Source: Billgrantia bachuensis
Lineage (GTDB): Bacteria > Pseudomonadota > Gammaproteobacteria > Pseudomonadales > Halomonadaceae
Direction of reading: 5' to 3'
DNA length: 64,000 bases
Assembly (NCBI RefSeq): GCF_011742165.1
Contig: NZ_JAAQTO010000032.1
Span: 53,137 to 117,136, forward strand
Position 1 is the first letter of the stretch; every line of letters begins with the position of its first letter. Below, in pieces: positions 8,743-16,854 of the stretch. Made by a program: the position numbers and the translations under genes. The notes below the pieces were generated by a model. It made no database searches. It was not told where the DNA came from and saw only the letters and a list, made by a program, of their open reading frames with translations.

Positions 8743-10188
8743 TCAGGTACCGGCAAGGCCGTATTTGTCCAGGTAATCACCGAACAGGTCGTCCATGGTG
8801 GGTTCGTTGCTGGGAATCGTGCGAGCGATCCGGGTGATATTGAGGTAGTGGCGATAGTTCATGTTGTCTGAGATGCTGTTCTGGCCCCATGTCCCGCACC
8901 CCATGGAAAGCGAGAACGGCAGGCCATTATCGAAGTTGCCACCGTTGGCGAAGGCGTGTGCCTGGTTGACGATCACTCGGCACACAGGCATTTCCAGTCC
9001 CAGACGCTGTACATGCGCGTCATCCTGCGTATGGATTCCGCAGGAGTGGCCCTTGCCTTGGTGGTCGAGCAGGCGGCGAGTCTGGTCAAAGGCCGCTTCG
9101 AAGTCCTTGGCTCGGTACACGGCCAGCACCGGAGAGAGCTTTTCTCCCGAAAAGGGATACTCCTCGCCCACGTGCTGCTCCTCGACCATAAAAAAGGTTG
9201 CGGATTGTAGTTCAGAGCGGCTCAGGCCGACACGCTGGGCAATTTCCGGCGCCTTGCGCGCAATGATGTGACGACTGAGATTTCCGTTCTCCCACATGGC
9301 AGCCTCGAGCTGCTGCTTCTCGCCTGACGTCAGCATCACCCCGCCACTGCGCTCTAGCGCCGCGATGGCATCGTCATAGACATCGTCGAGGATCACCAGG
9401 CTATTCTCCGACGAGCAGCTGGTGGCATTATCAAACGTCTTCGAGGCGGTAATCTTGCGTGCCGCATCATCAAGCTCTGCGCTCTCATCTATGATCACGG
9501 GCACGTTGCCTGCGCCGACGCCCACCGCCGGCGTTCCACTGGAATACGCCGACCTGACATTGTTCTGAGAGCCCGTGACTACGATCAGATCCACCTGATT
9601 CATCAGCTCATAGGTGGTCGCCTTGCTGACCGGGGTCGGTAGCTGCTGGACCAGATCACGTGGCGCCCCGACTCGATCGAGTTCGGCATGAATGAATTCC
9701 AGGAGCAGAGTACATGCTGCCTGCCCCTTAGGTGAGGGAGCCAAGATGATGGCATTACGCCCCTTGAGCGCATTAATCGTCTTGTTGGTGGGTGTTGCCG
9801 CTGGGTTGGTCGAGGGCACCACTGCCCCAACCACTCCGACAGGGCGAGCGATTTCCACCAGGCCCAGCTCAGGTAGTTCCTGGATCACGCCAACGCTCTT
9901 TGCACCCTGCAGGTCGCGTAAAAGCCCCATCGTCTTGCGTCGATTCTTGGTGACCTTGTCATCCACGTTGCCGAGCCCGGTGGTTTCCACGGCTAGCTCG
10001 GAAATCTGGCGGTTCCTGTCAGGCTGGACCAGCGCCCAACCCACGGCAGTCACCACCTCATCGACCCGTGCCTGGTCATAACTCTCATACTCGGCTTGAG
10101 CAATGCGGGCGCGTTCCACTAGAGACGCCACGGCAGCTCTAGCATCAGGTGTGTCCTGAAGTTGGGTCACTTTCGTGCTGCTTGGCAT
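8743..10188 (-). CDS. sauS: CoA-acylating aldehyde dehydrogenase, probable sulfoacetaldehyde dehydrogenase (SauS-like)
   Basis: 481 residues from the ATG at 10188, chosen because GAGGAGAGG lies just before it; an open frame extends upstream to 10257 without a good site. The catalytic cysteine is C258 in KTFDNATSCSSEN, the pattern of acylating aldehyde dehydrogenases, and GAGNVPVIIDESA is the preceding family motif. With an AMP-forming ligase directly downstream and a carboxylate transporter upstream, the best reading is SauS, reducing sulfoacetyl-CoA with NADPH to sulfoacetaldehyde. Relatives act on succinyl-CoA, propanal or acetaldehyde, so substrate is inferred from the pairing. Confidence 0.72.
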   Translation of the reverse strand: MPSSTKVTQLQDTPDARAAVASLVERARIAQAEYESYDQARVDEVVTAVGWALVQPDRNRQISELAVETTGLGNVDDKVTKNRRKTMGLLRDLQGAKSVGVIQELPELGLVEIARPVGVVGAVVPSTNPAATPTNKTINALKGRNAIILAPSPKGQAACTLLLEFIHAELDRVGAPRDLVQQLPTPVSKATTYELMNQVDLIVVTGSQNNVRSAYSSGTPAVGVGAGNVPVIIDESAELDDAARKITASKTFDNATSCSSENSLVILDDVYDDAIAALERSGGVMLTSGEKQQLEAAMWENGNLSRHIIARKAPEIAQRVGLSRSELQSATFFMVEEQHVGEEYPFSGEKLSPVLAVYRAKDFEAAFDQTRRLLDHQGKGHSCGIHTQDDAHVQRLGLEMPVCRVIVNQAHAFANGGNFDNGLPFSLSMGCGTWGQNSISDNMNYRHYLNITRIARTIPSNEPTMDDLFGDYLDKYGLAGT

Positions 10189-10350
10189 AATCCTCTCCTC
10201 ACCTAAGTATCTTAGATATATGAGTTGACACACATTAATCCCAGTGCTTCCTTGCATGGAACAGTGTCAGGTCAATGTACGGCCCGCTCAGTCGTACTAG
10301 CCGGAAATGCAGCAGCGGCTTGGCTGCCGCATTCTCGGCTCAGCGGTAGA

Positions 10351-11351
10351 TCAATCTTTAGCAGCCTCTTCGAGCTCCTCGGGGTCCAAGCCGGCGAAGA
10401 GCTCCTCAAGATAATCGTGACGTTCCTGCCACATCTCGCGCAGCTCTTCACGACCCATGACCCGCATGGGAGAGCCGCCGTCCTTCAACTGGGCCTGGAC
10501 CTCTTCGTCGTTGAACATTTCGACCGCTCCTTCCGAGAGCTTCTCAAGTATCTCTTCGGATACCCCAGAGCGAGTCATCAAGCCGCGGAAGTTGACGCTG
10601 GAGTCATCGATGTCGTAGCCGGCTTCCTGGAAAGTCGGAACGTCGGGGAGAAAATCTTCATCGCGCTCAAGATCGGCGATGCCGAGAATTTTCAGCCGGT
10701 CCTGGCTGCGGTAGGCATCCGACAGGTTGTTAAAACCTGTCCGCCCTGTACGAAGCGAAGCGCATCGACCCCGCCGGAGGTGGGCACATACCGGAGCTCA
10801 ATGCCAGCTTCATTTTCCAACTGCAGGGTGGCGATATGGTGGCCGACGAACAGACCCGCGCCAGAGACAGTGACGCGCCCCGGGTTTTCCCTAGCATACT
10901 CGACAAGATCATCGATGGTATCGAAGGGGCTGTCGCGGCCAACGATAAGTACTGCGGGGTCCACCCCCCAGTTGGCAATGGGTTCCAGGTTGTCGAGGTT
11001 ATAATGCGTGTCGTACATCTGCGACTGGGCAATGAAGTGCGGCACATTATATGCGGCAATGTCATAGCCTTCATCGCGGCCATTTTGCACCAGATAGTTC
11101 CAGCCTACCTGGCCACCCGCTCCTGGCCGGTTGACGATCACCATTGGCTCGCCGAGGTACTCCTCCGCTTTGGAGGTTGCGATGCGCGCCTGAAAGTCAG
11201 TGGCACCTCCTGCCGAGTAGGAAACAATCACATTGATGGGGTTGTTCGGATAATCCTCTGCCGCCCAGGCGGCGCCGCTGGCAACAGCCAGCGTACCCGC
11301 TACCATGCCGGCCAGAAGGGGGGTATTGAGGAGTTGGCGCTTGTTGTTCAT
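10351..11351 (-). pseudogene. tctC: TctC-type periplasmic substrate-binding protein, frameshifted
   Basis: Starts at ATG 11351 with an AAGGAG site and a clear signal peptide (LLAGMVAGTLAVASGAAWA). The mature part follows the TctC/Bug family (VIVSYSAGGATDFQARI, then NRPGAGGQVGWNYLV). After GGVDALRFVQGGQ, at about 10741, the frame changes: the original frame ends at 10692, while the family continues in another frame (GFNNLSDAYRSQDRLKIL) through to the stop at 10351. Restoring a second copy of a 10-base unit at 10731-10740 rejoins both halves in frame. As read, the protein would be truncated at about two thirds of its length. Sequencing error is possible. Confidence 0.8.
10722..10740. repeat. 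Short inverted repeat at the tctC frameshift point
   Basis: ACAGGTT and AACCTGT form 7-base arms around a 5-base loop. Within it, TAAAACCTGT (10731-10740) appears once where two tandem copies would restore the tctC frame. A hairpin over a short tandem repeat is a classic setting for slipped-strand deletion. Confidence 0.55.
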
Positions 11352-11389
11352 GTCAGTGCTCCTTGAGGGTAGGGTTGTTATTTTCTTTG

Positions 11390-11842
11390 TTAAACCAGGA
11401 TTCCGCTGGGAACCTGGACTCGGAGTACAGTTACGAAGATCAGGTAAAGCACTCCCAGGAAGAGTGCCGCAATGGCGGCACCGCGAATGGCCCCGTGCCA
11501 ACTAAATCGCTGCGGGGTGTAAATCTGCGTGATGAGGAAGAATGCCAGGAAGGAGGTTGTAAAGAAGCCCAGCCATCCCATGACCAGTAGGAAGCCAAAC
11601 AGAATCAGCAACAACGGCCAGATTCCGCCCCACGGGATCGGTTCTTCGTCGACGGTGGTAATCGGCTGACTAGGCACCAGCGCCAGCAGGACGAGAATGG
11701 CAGCACACAACACGGCACCAATGGCCGCCAGCTGCGGAAATTCGTACCCCGGCACGCTGGGCATGAAGGAGACGATTGCCAGGCCGACCGCTACCAGCAG
11801 GGCACCCAGAGCAGTCAAGCGGTGCTTACGATGGCTCGTCAT
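11390..11842 (-). CDS. tctB: TctB-type small membrane subunit of a tripartite tricarboxylate transporter
   Basis: 150 residues with four hydrophobic segments (around residues 9-27, 38-56, 73-100 and 120-142), the size and shape of TctB proteins. Its start overlaps the stop of tctA by four bases (ATGA) and it precedes tctC by 38 bases. TctB has no known catalytic motif; the call rests on topology and fixed gene order A-B-C. Confidence 0.85.
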   Translation of the reverse strand: MTSHRKHRLTALGALLVAVGLAIVSFMPSVPGYEFPQLAAIGAVLCAAILVLLALVPSQPITTVDEEPIPWGGIWPLLLILFGFLLVMGWLGFFTTSFLAFFLITQIYTPQRFSWHGAIRGAAIAALFLGVLYLIFVTVLRVQVPSGILV

Positions 11843-13368
11843 GACTTCACCTCCACAGTACGTCCGGACGACTGGCCACGCTGACGCGAACGCACCTTAA
11901 ACTCAGCGACGATGCTGTAACCGATGGAAAGAACACAGAGCGCAACCAGGAATATATTGATGCCGCCCGTGAAGAAGTACTGGAAGGTGCCGTCCATAGC
12001 CTGGCCAAGCATTTGCCCTTGGAGAAAGTTAGTTTCGGCAATCGGCCCTAGAATAATACCGAGCACGACAGGACCGGGGCCGAAACCGAAGCGCATGGCA
12101 AAGTACATGGCACAACCCATCGTCATCATTATCATTACGTCAGAAACACTGTTCTGAACGCTGTAGGTGCCAAAGACTGCCAGCACCGCTACCGCAGCAG
12201 CCATGTGATGCTTGGGTATGCGAATGACATACTTACTGAAACGGCTGATGTAGAGTCCGAACACCACCATCAGGACTTGGCTTACTAGCAACGCGCCCAT
12301 GAAGGTCCACGCTACCGAGGCGTGTTGGGTGAACAGGTCCGGCCCGGGGAAAAGCCCCTGGATCAATAGCCCGCCCAGCAGTACGGCAGCTGTCGGGCTT
12401 CCGGGAATCCCCAGCGACAGCATGGGCACCAGTGATGCCCCCACCATGGAGTTGTTGGCGCTTTCCGATGTTATCACGCCCTCTGGCTCGCCCTTGCCGA
12501 ACGCCTCAGGGTTCTTGCTGAACTTCTTGTTCTGGTCATAGGCGATCAGCCCGGCAATTTGCCCGCCGGCGCCGGGAATCAGTCCGACCAATGTGCCTAC
12601 GATACTTCCGATACTCAGCGCGCGAACCTTGGACAGGTTGTACACCACTGACGTCCAGACCGGACGCTGCTCCATGCCGAAAGCCTCCTTGCCACGTCCG
12701 CGGCGAGAGTCCTCCACCATCTGGAAGACTTGGGGAATGGCAAAGAGTCCAATAAGCGCTGGAATTATGGTTACGCCGCCCTGCAGGTGCTCAGTGAAAA
12801 CGAAGCGTTCGGTGCCTGCCACGGGATTGAAGCCAATCAACGAAATCCAGACCCCGACGGCACCGGCAAGCAGGCCCTTGAGCACCGAAGTACTTCCCAA
12901 CGAGCCAATCACAGTAATCCCGAGGATCGCGATCCAGAACAGCTCGGATGGACCGAAACGCAGGGCGAAGCCTGCCAGCAACGGGGTGAAGAAGATCAGA
13001 ACCAGCACCCCGATCACGCCCCCCACGCCGGAACTGATGAAGCAGTAATGGAGCGCTTCCGTTGCGCGACCGTTCCTGGCCATGGGGTGGCCGTCGAGCA
13101 TGGTCGCTATGTTGGCTGGCGCGCCGGGTATGTTTACCAGGATGGCGCTTACGGCTCCTCCCGCCACCGTTGCGGTGTACAACACCCCCAGCAGAATCAG
13201 CCCGGAAGTGGCTTCCATCTGGAAGGTAAAGGGAATGAGCAAGGCTACAGCCATGGTAGGGCTGAGACCTGGGGTAGCTCCGAGCAGCAGCCCAACCACA
13301 GTCCCAGCGATGAGTATCGTCAGGTTCCAGCCGCTCAGTACCTGTGGTAGGTATTGGATTAACTCCAC
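11839..13368 (-). CDS. tctA: TctA-type large membrane subunit of a tripartite tricarboxylate transporter
   Basis: 509 residues with about twelve membrane helices. The family glycine-rich signature is seen near the start (GLLLGATPGLSPTMAVALLIP) and repeated in the second half (VGLIPGAGGQIAGLIAYD), as expected for the internally duplicated TctA fold. It is the first gene of the minus-strand operon tctABC-sauS-sauT-usp, opposite a GntR-family gene. These carriers import carboxylates with sodium or protons using a periplasmic binding protein. Here sulfoacetate is the likely substrate, replacing the MFS carrier SauU of the described pathway; that is inference. Confidence 0.9.
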   Translation of the reverse strand: MELIQYLPQVLSGWNLTILIAGTVVGLLLGATPGLSPTMAVALLIPFTFQMEATSGLILLGVLYTATVAGGAVSAILVNIPGAPANIATMLDGHPMARNGRATEALHYCFISSGVGGVIGVLVLIFFTPLLAGFALRFGPSELFWIAILGITVIGSLGSTSVLKGLLAGAVGVWISLIGFNPVAGTERFVFTEHLQGGVTIIPALIGLFAIPQVFQMVEDSRRGRGKEAFGMEQRPVWTSVVYNLSKVRALSIGSIVGTLVGLIPGAGGQIAGLIAYDQNKKFSKNPEAFGKGEPEGVITSESANNSMVGASLVPMLSLGIPGSPTAAVLLGGLLIQGLFPGPDLFTQHASVAWTFMGALLVSQVLMVVFGLYISRFSKYVIRIPKHHMAAAVAVLAVFGTYSVQNSVSDVMIMMTMGCAMYFAMRFGFGPGPVVLGIILGPIAETNFLQGQMLGQAMDGTFQYFFTGGINIFLVALCVLSIGYSIVAEFKVRSRQRGQSSGRTVEVKS

Positions 13369-13481
13369 GAGACTCCTCCTCTGCTAGCCCAAGCCGCGTC
13401 GGGCGTTACTTGTTATATGAGGAACTGCCGATTTCAAGTCATGTACATAACCTATCTAACGTACTAGACTAGAGGTCAGGT

Positions 13482-13498
13482 GCCTGTCAACGACAGGC
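13482..13498. promoter_or_regulatory. Inverted repeat in the tctA/GntR intergenic region, possible operator
   Basis: GCCTGTCAACGACAGGC has perfect 7-base arms with a 3-base centre. It lies about 115 bases upstream of tctA in the divergent gap 13369-13790, which otherwise holds no gene. Spacing and symmetry suit a dimeric repressor such as the neighbouring GntR protein. No clear -35/-10 pair was fixed by eye. Confidence 0.4.
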
Positions 13499-13790
13499 CA
13501 GCTTCCTCTTACTGGTGGGAGTGCAGGACAAGACACCAGCCAAGCAGGCCGCTTAGAAGGCAAGAGCATGTTTTTACGTGCTTAATGGCATAATTTCGGC
13601 CAGCCGCTTGACCTGGCCGACGGATACAAAATGAGACACAAATTCTGGTGACAGGACGAGCATCCCTCACCTGGGCCTAACCTCATTTGACATCACCCGG
13701 AAAGGGATCTGTGTTGTACGGTAATATGTGTCCACACGATGGCAGCACTCCCGTCACTGCGGCATGAGCGTCTCAACGGGAACGAAGACC

Positions 13791-14600
13791 ATGCAGCTGG
13801 ATGCAAAACGTGAGGAAAACGCCGTGTATATGGAGACAGCCCCCGAGGCCGATCGGTTGAACCTGTTCACTTCAACTCCACTCGAGGCGATCAAGGGCAA
13901 GCCGCTCTACCGTGTCGTCGAAGATCACATTCGGACCCTTATCAATACCGGCCGACTAGTTCCCGGTGACCTGATTCCCTCTGAATCACAGTTGGCAAAG
14001 GCCTTGGGAGTCAGCCCCGGTACCGTAAAGAAAGCCATTACCAACCTCGTCTGGGAGCGGTTGCTGTTCAGACACCAGGGGAAAGGGACCTACGTCTCTC
14101 GAATCGACTTCGAGAAAAGCCTATTTCGTTTTTTCTCCTATGGTGACGCCGAAGGTCGCTCGATCCGCATTCAGAAAACAGCGACCGCTCGCCGCAGGCA
14201 ACCCGGTCCCAAAGATATTTGCCGACGACTTGGCGTAGCAGAAGGCTCGGAACTTGTCTACATTGAGCGCTTGGGCTCGATAGGAGATCAGCCCATTCTG
14301 GTGGAATATTCTTGGTGGCCAGCCACCGTAGTACCAGGTCTTGAAAATGAGAACATCCATATCCCGGATTTCCTTTATGCCTTGGTGCTTGACCAATATG
14401 GTGTGCCGATTTTGCGCGCCCAAGAAACACTCACCGCCGATGCCGCTGATGCTAAAACAGCTAAGATGATCGGCATTGCTGAAGGGACGCCGGTCGTCGT
14501 CCTCAAGCGTACGACTTACACGACGGGGGATCGGATCGTGGAGGTGAGGACCACCAAGGGCAGAGCCGATCGTTTCAGTTACAAAACTGAAATTCCTTAG
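13791..14600 (+). CDS. GntR/HutC family regulator with UTRA domain
   Basis: About 269 residues from ATG 13791; a GTG at 13728 and ATGs at 13764 and 13830 are other possible starts, and none has a strong ribosome site. An N-terminal winged helix (LYRVVEDHIRTLINTGRLVP, PSESQLAKALGVSPGTVKKA) is followed by a UTRA effector domain ending in the usual GTPVVVLKRTTYT segment. It is divergent from tctABC-sauST, so it most likely controls that operon in response to the transported compound or its CoA ester. The long N-terminal extension ahead of the HTH is unusual. Confidence 0.85.
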   Translation: MQLDAKREENAVYMETAPEADRLNLFTSTPLEAIKGKPLYRVVEDHIRTLINTGRLVPGDLIPSESQLAKALGVSPGTVKKAITNLVWERLLFRHQGKGTYVSRIDFEKSLFRFFSYGDAEGRSIRIQKTATARRRQPGPKDICRRLGVAEGSELVYIERLGSIGDQPILVEYSWWPATVVPGLENENIHIPDFLYALVLDQYGVPILRAQETLTADAADAKTAKMIGIAEGTPVVVLKRTTYTTGDRIVEVRTTKGRADRFSYKTEIP

Positions 14601-15043
14601 CGTATTTTCTGGCAAATGGGCGAAGCCCATATACGTCCGTTGCCCTACCTTGCGCTGAAGCTTGGAGCCGGTGATCACCCCAAGCACTGAGCGCAAGATT
14701 CGCCATCGTCGGGGTCCGGCCCGGCCACCAAGGCCAAGAACGTGTCGGCCTGCCTGCAGGGCGATGCCCCGATGCTCAGGTCGTGCTGCAGCCTGGGGTG
14801 AACATCAACTTCGTCCAGATTTGGATCCGTGAGGCCAAGCGCAAAATTTGGTAAATTATATTCCGTTGGCCGGGGTTCTAGTATGCCCCAGCTCGGTATC
14901 GAAGTATTACTCTACGATGAAAGTAGCGCTTAACAGTTTGCCCCTACCGCAAGCAGGCAAAAAGTTTGGTTGACACACGTCTAACATACAGCGAGTTGAA
15001 AGGCTCTAATCATTTGCGCATTACAATCTATCCAGGCGCTGGG
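14601..15043. other. Gene-free stretch with decayed sequence
   Basis: No intact coding region was found. A short transposase-like fragment lies near its middle (listed separately). The sequence begins a 1.2-kb zone of truncated genes between the sulfonate cluster and the tRNA-linked island. Confidence 0.6.
14762..14854 (+). pseudogene. Fragment resembling an IS66-type transposase accessory protein
   Basis: One frame reads VVLQPGVNINFVQIWIREA followed by a few basic residues and a stop. This resembles the helix-turn-helix segment of IS66-type TnpA proteins (pattern GINANLVxxWIRE). Only about 25 codons remain and the upstream part is in another frame, so it can only be a relic if the match is real. 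Confidence 0.3.
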
Positions 15044-15250
15044 TTAGCCATTCCTAGAGAGGCGGTCCTCGTCGATGAAGGCCAGTTTGCTCTCGCCTTT
15101 CGACCAGTTCTCAAGCACTCGGCTGGGCAACCGCCCAGCCGCTCGCTGCAGCGCCAATACGCGCCCGTCCTCAAGCTGGACGACTCCCTTGAAGCGCAGG
15201 ATCTGCCTGGGCATGTCATGCAGCAGCGCACTCAGCTTATTCATATCCAC
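15044..15250 (-). pseudogene. C-terminal fragment resembling a CobW-family GTP-binding protein
   Basis: About 68 codons ending in a natural stop. The pattern ILRFKGVVQLEDGRVLALQR, then SKLAFIDEDRL, matches the C-terminal domain of CobW/COG0523 metal chaperones, where an RxKG strand is followed by a VQ strand and a final I-G/D turn. No GTPase part is found upstream: the similarity stops at about 15255, exactly where an aldehyde dehydrogenase fragment begins on the other strand. It is a truncated remnant, and the family call is tentative. Confidence 0.4.
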
Positions 15251-15255
15251 ACCCT

Positions 15256-15465
15256 CATCCCGGGATCGACAAGGTCTCTTTCACCGGCAGCAACCGAGTG
15301 GGCGAAGCCGTGATGCATGCCGCGGCCGATCGTACCGTCAGGGTCTCGTTAGAGCTCGGAGGGAAATCCACCGTGCTAGTCATAGACGCCGACCCCGAGC
15401 AAGCCGCAGACTGGGTGATGGCAGTAATCTATTACAATGGAGGACAGATCTGCCGATCCATCATC
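15256..15465 (+). pseudogene. Internal fragment of an aldehyde dehydrogenase
   Basis: About 70 codons read HPGIDKVSFTGSNRVGEAVM and continue to LELGGKSTVLVIDAD and YYNGGQIC. These are the cofactor loop, the catalytic-glutamate ELGGK motif and the approach to the catalytic cysteine (GQxC) of NAD(P)-dependent aldehyde dehydrogenases. There is no start and the match ends abruptly after the cysteine, where base composition turns AT-rich. It is clearly a broken piece unrelated to the intact sauS-like gene, which belongs to a different subfamily. Confidence 0.8.
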
Positions 15466-15521
15466 TCAACGGATATACAAGCACCTATTTTTATGAAAAT
15501 CCGTTTTAACCTGAATATTTT

Positions 15522-15708
15522 CTATTTTATTCCCGCACCTACTTTTTCGGTGTATTCGTCATTAAACTTGATAGCTCCTCGAAAAACATCTGGCCCGCAG
15601 CAGATAAATCTTTCCGGGTTCATATTGACCTATGCGGCGCCTGATCTCATCTTTAGCGGCCGCTTTGGTTCTAAACTGGATCTCTCCGATGACTATTGGT
15701 TTTGCCAC
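15522..15708 (-). pseudogene. Frameshifted remnant resembling a DUF3223 protein
   Basis: One frame gives AKPIVIGEIQFRTKAAAKDE and RRRIGQYEPGKIY; a second frame continues with FNDEYTEKVGAGIK then a stop. Together they follow the DUF3223 pattern (short strand, F-x-[ST]-K-x-A helix, Y-x-x-G, then EKIGxGI). A one-base shift near 15600 separates the halves. The function of this family is not established, and the match is by eye only. Confidence 0.35.
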
Positions 15709-15801
15709 CCCTCCTGTATGGCTAACGCAGAGCGCACCGGCGACCTTTACAGAGCGAAGCGGCGTAAAGGCCATCCGTGTGACGCGTATTGTTATGCACT
15801 G

Positions 15802-16425
15802 CTAGACATCCTGCCGCTTCCCGATACACAACAATGCCGTAGGTTCCAAGTCTGAAGGCAACCTCAATGCTTCCTTCACCCTTGAATCCTCGAACCCTGC
15901 CACCAGAACACAACCAACTCCGAGAGCAGTACTTTGGAGATGGACATTCTGTGCTAAAGCACCTGTTTCCATATAAACATAGCGAGCCCCGCGTTCTCCC
16001 CGAGGTGGCTGATGTTCAAAGTGCTTAACCGCGTCTTCGAGTTTCGCCGTGACTCCGATGACGATAGCAGCCTCCTTCAACCACGGCTGATCACCAATAC
16101 CTAGCTCGTGCATGGCTTCTTTCGGAATACGGTCACCGACAAGCTTCAGCGAATGGCTATCAGCCATATACTCATAGGTGCCGGGCTCGAGTTCCGATAC
16201 ATGCTGCACCACAATTTGTAGACGCAACGGATAAAGTCCACCCGACGATGGTGTTGCTCTTTTTTGGCCAGGACCTGTTACTCCTTGGGCCGACCAAAGC
16301 AATTGGGCCAAAACTCCTATAGGTAGCGGCGTCTTTGTGTACTCCCTGACACTGCGTCGAGCCTCAATACAACCAGCCAATGACTCGGAGCCTTGCAATT
16401 CCGGAGCAGGTAGCTCGAAGACCAT
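15802..16425 (-). CDS. SagB/ThcOx-type nitroreductase family oxidoreductase
   Basis: 207 residues, complete. The start of the fold shows IEARRSVREYT (FMN phosphate binding) and the SSGGLYPLRLQIVVQ stretch typical of SagB-type members. Later, ETGALAQNVHLQSTALGVGC is the helix that packs on the flavin, and the end (LPSDLEPTALLCIGK) matches the nitroreductase C-terminus. Most solitary members act as FMN-dependent oxidoreductases of unknown substrate; no azole-peptide cluster is nearby. A palindrome just upstream (16452-16465) may be its operator. It is the only intact gene in the decayed stretch before the island. Confidence 0.85.
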   Translation of the reverse strand: MVFELPAPELQGSESLAGCIEARRSVREYTKTPLPIGVLAQLLWSAQGVTGPGQKRATPSSGGLYPLRLQIVVQHVSELEPGTYEYMADSHSLKLVGDRIPKEAMHELGIGDQPWLKEAAIVIGVTAKLEDAVKHFEHQPPRGERGARYVYMETGALAQNVHLQSTALGVGCVLVAGFEDSRVKEALRLPSDLEPTALLCIGKRQDV

Positions 16426-16451
16426 GCATTTACTCCCTATGCATTAACATT

Positions 16452-16465
16452 AGACCGCACGGTCT
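16452..16465. promoter_or_regulatory. Palindrome upstream of the SagB-type gene, TetR-like operator
   Basis: AGACCGCACGGTCT, preceded by T, lies 27 bases upstream of the ATG at 16425. Its arms AGACCG/CGGTCT resemble the NemR-type box (TAGACC-N4-GGTCTA), which controls electrophile-responsive flavin oxidoreductases. The regulator gene is not in the window. Confidence 0.4.
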
Positions 16466-16642
16466 GCTGGCGATGGCTCATGGGGGCACCAAAGTGGCAA
16501 CAGGTGGTTGTGCCCCCATTGATGCCCCCTTAGTCGGGGCATGTCAAGAATCTTTCTGAGTTGCTATGAAACGTCGCCTTACCCACAAAGCCCATGATGG
16601 CGGGGTTTCTGGCATGTTCTGGAATGAAGCGGGAAGGGAATT

Positions 16643-16688
16643 TGGTGGGCCCAGCTGGACTCGAACCAGTGACCAAGGGATTATGAGT
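16643..16688. repeat. Left attachment site, partial tRNA copy
   Basis: Identical, with one T/C difference at 16670, to 37461-37506. It carries the CCA end, T-arm, variable loop and anticodon region of the tRNA but not its 5' half, so it is not a functional tRNA. It marks the far end of the integrated element. Confidence 0.92.
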
Positions 16689-16809
16689 TCGCTTTTAAAA
16701 CAATAAATCACTGATACACAAGGAAAAGCAACCGTAATCAAGCGAAAGGTACAGTTCTTTGGAATCAGTAGTTTAGCGAAGGTTGAGGATAGCACACGAA
16801 GCTAGTGTG

Positions 16810-16826
16810 TGTACCGCAAGTGTACC
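16810..16826 (+). promoter_or_regulatory. Candidate integrase arm-type site, left end
   Basis: TGTACCGCAAGTGTACC contains two TGTACC units and differs at two positions from a site in the same orientation at the right end (37395-37411). An inverted GGTACA follows at 16842. Paired repeats just inside both att sites are typical arm-binding sites of tyrosine recombinases. Confidence 0.5.
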
Positions 16827-16854
16827 TCTGAGAGCCCGTTCGGTACACCTGCGG

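Noticed and set aside
10189..10257. Upstream extension of the sauS-like start
   Set aside because: The ATG at 10188 has a strong GAGGAGAGG site and the extension has no family similarity.
16643..16688. Second tRNA gene at the left end of the island
   Set aside because: Only the 3' part of the cloverleaf is present; the 5' half and D-arm are missing, so it is an attachment-site copy.
16544..16795. Small minus-strand frame across the left attachment site
   Set aside because: It reads through the tRNA fragment and has no protein-like composition or ribosome site.
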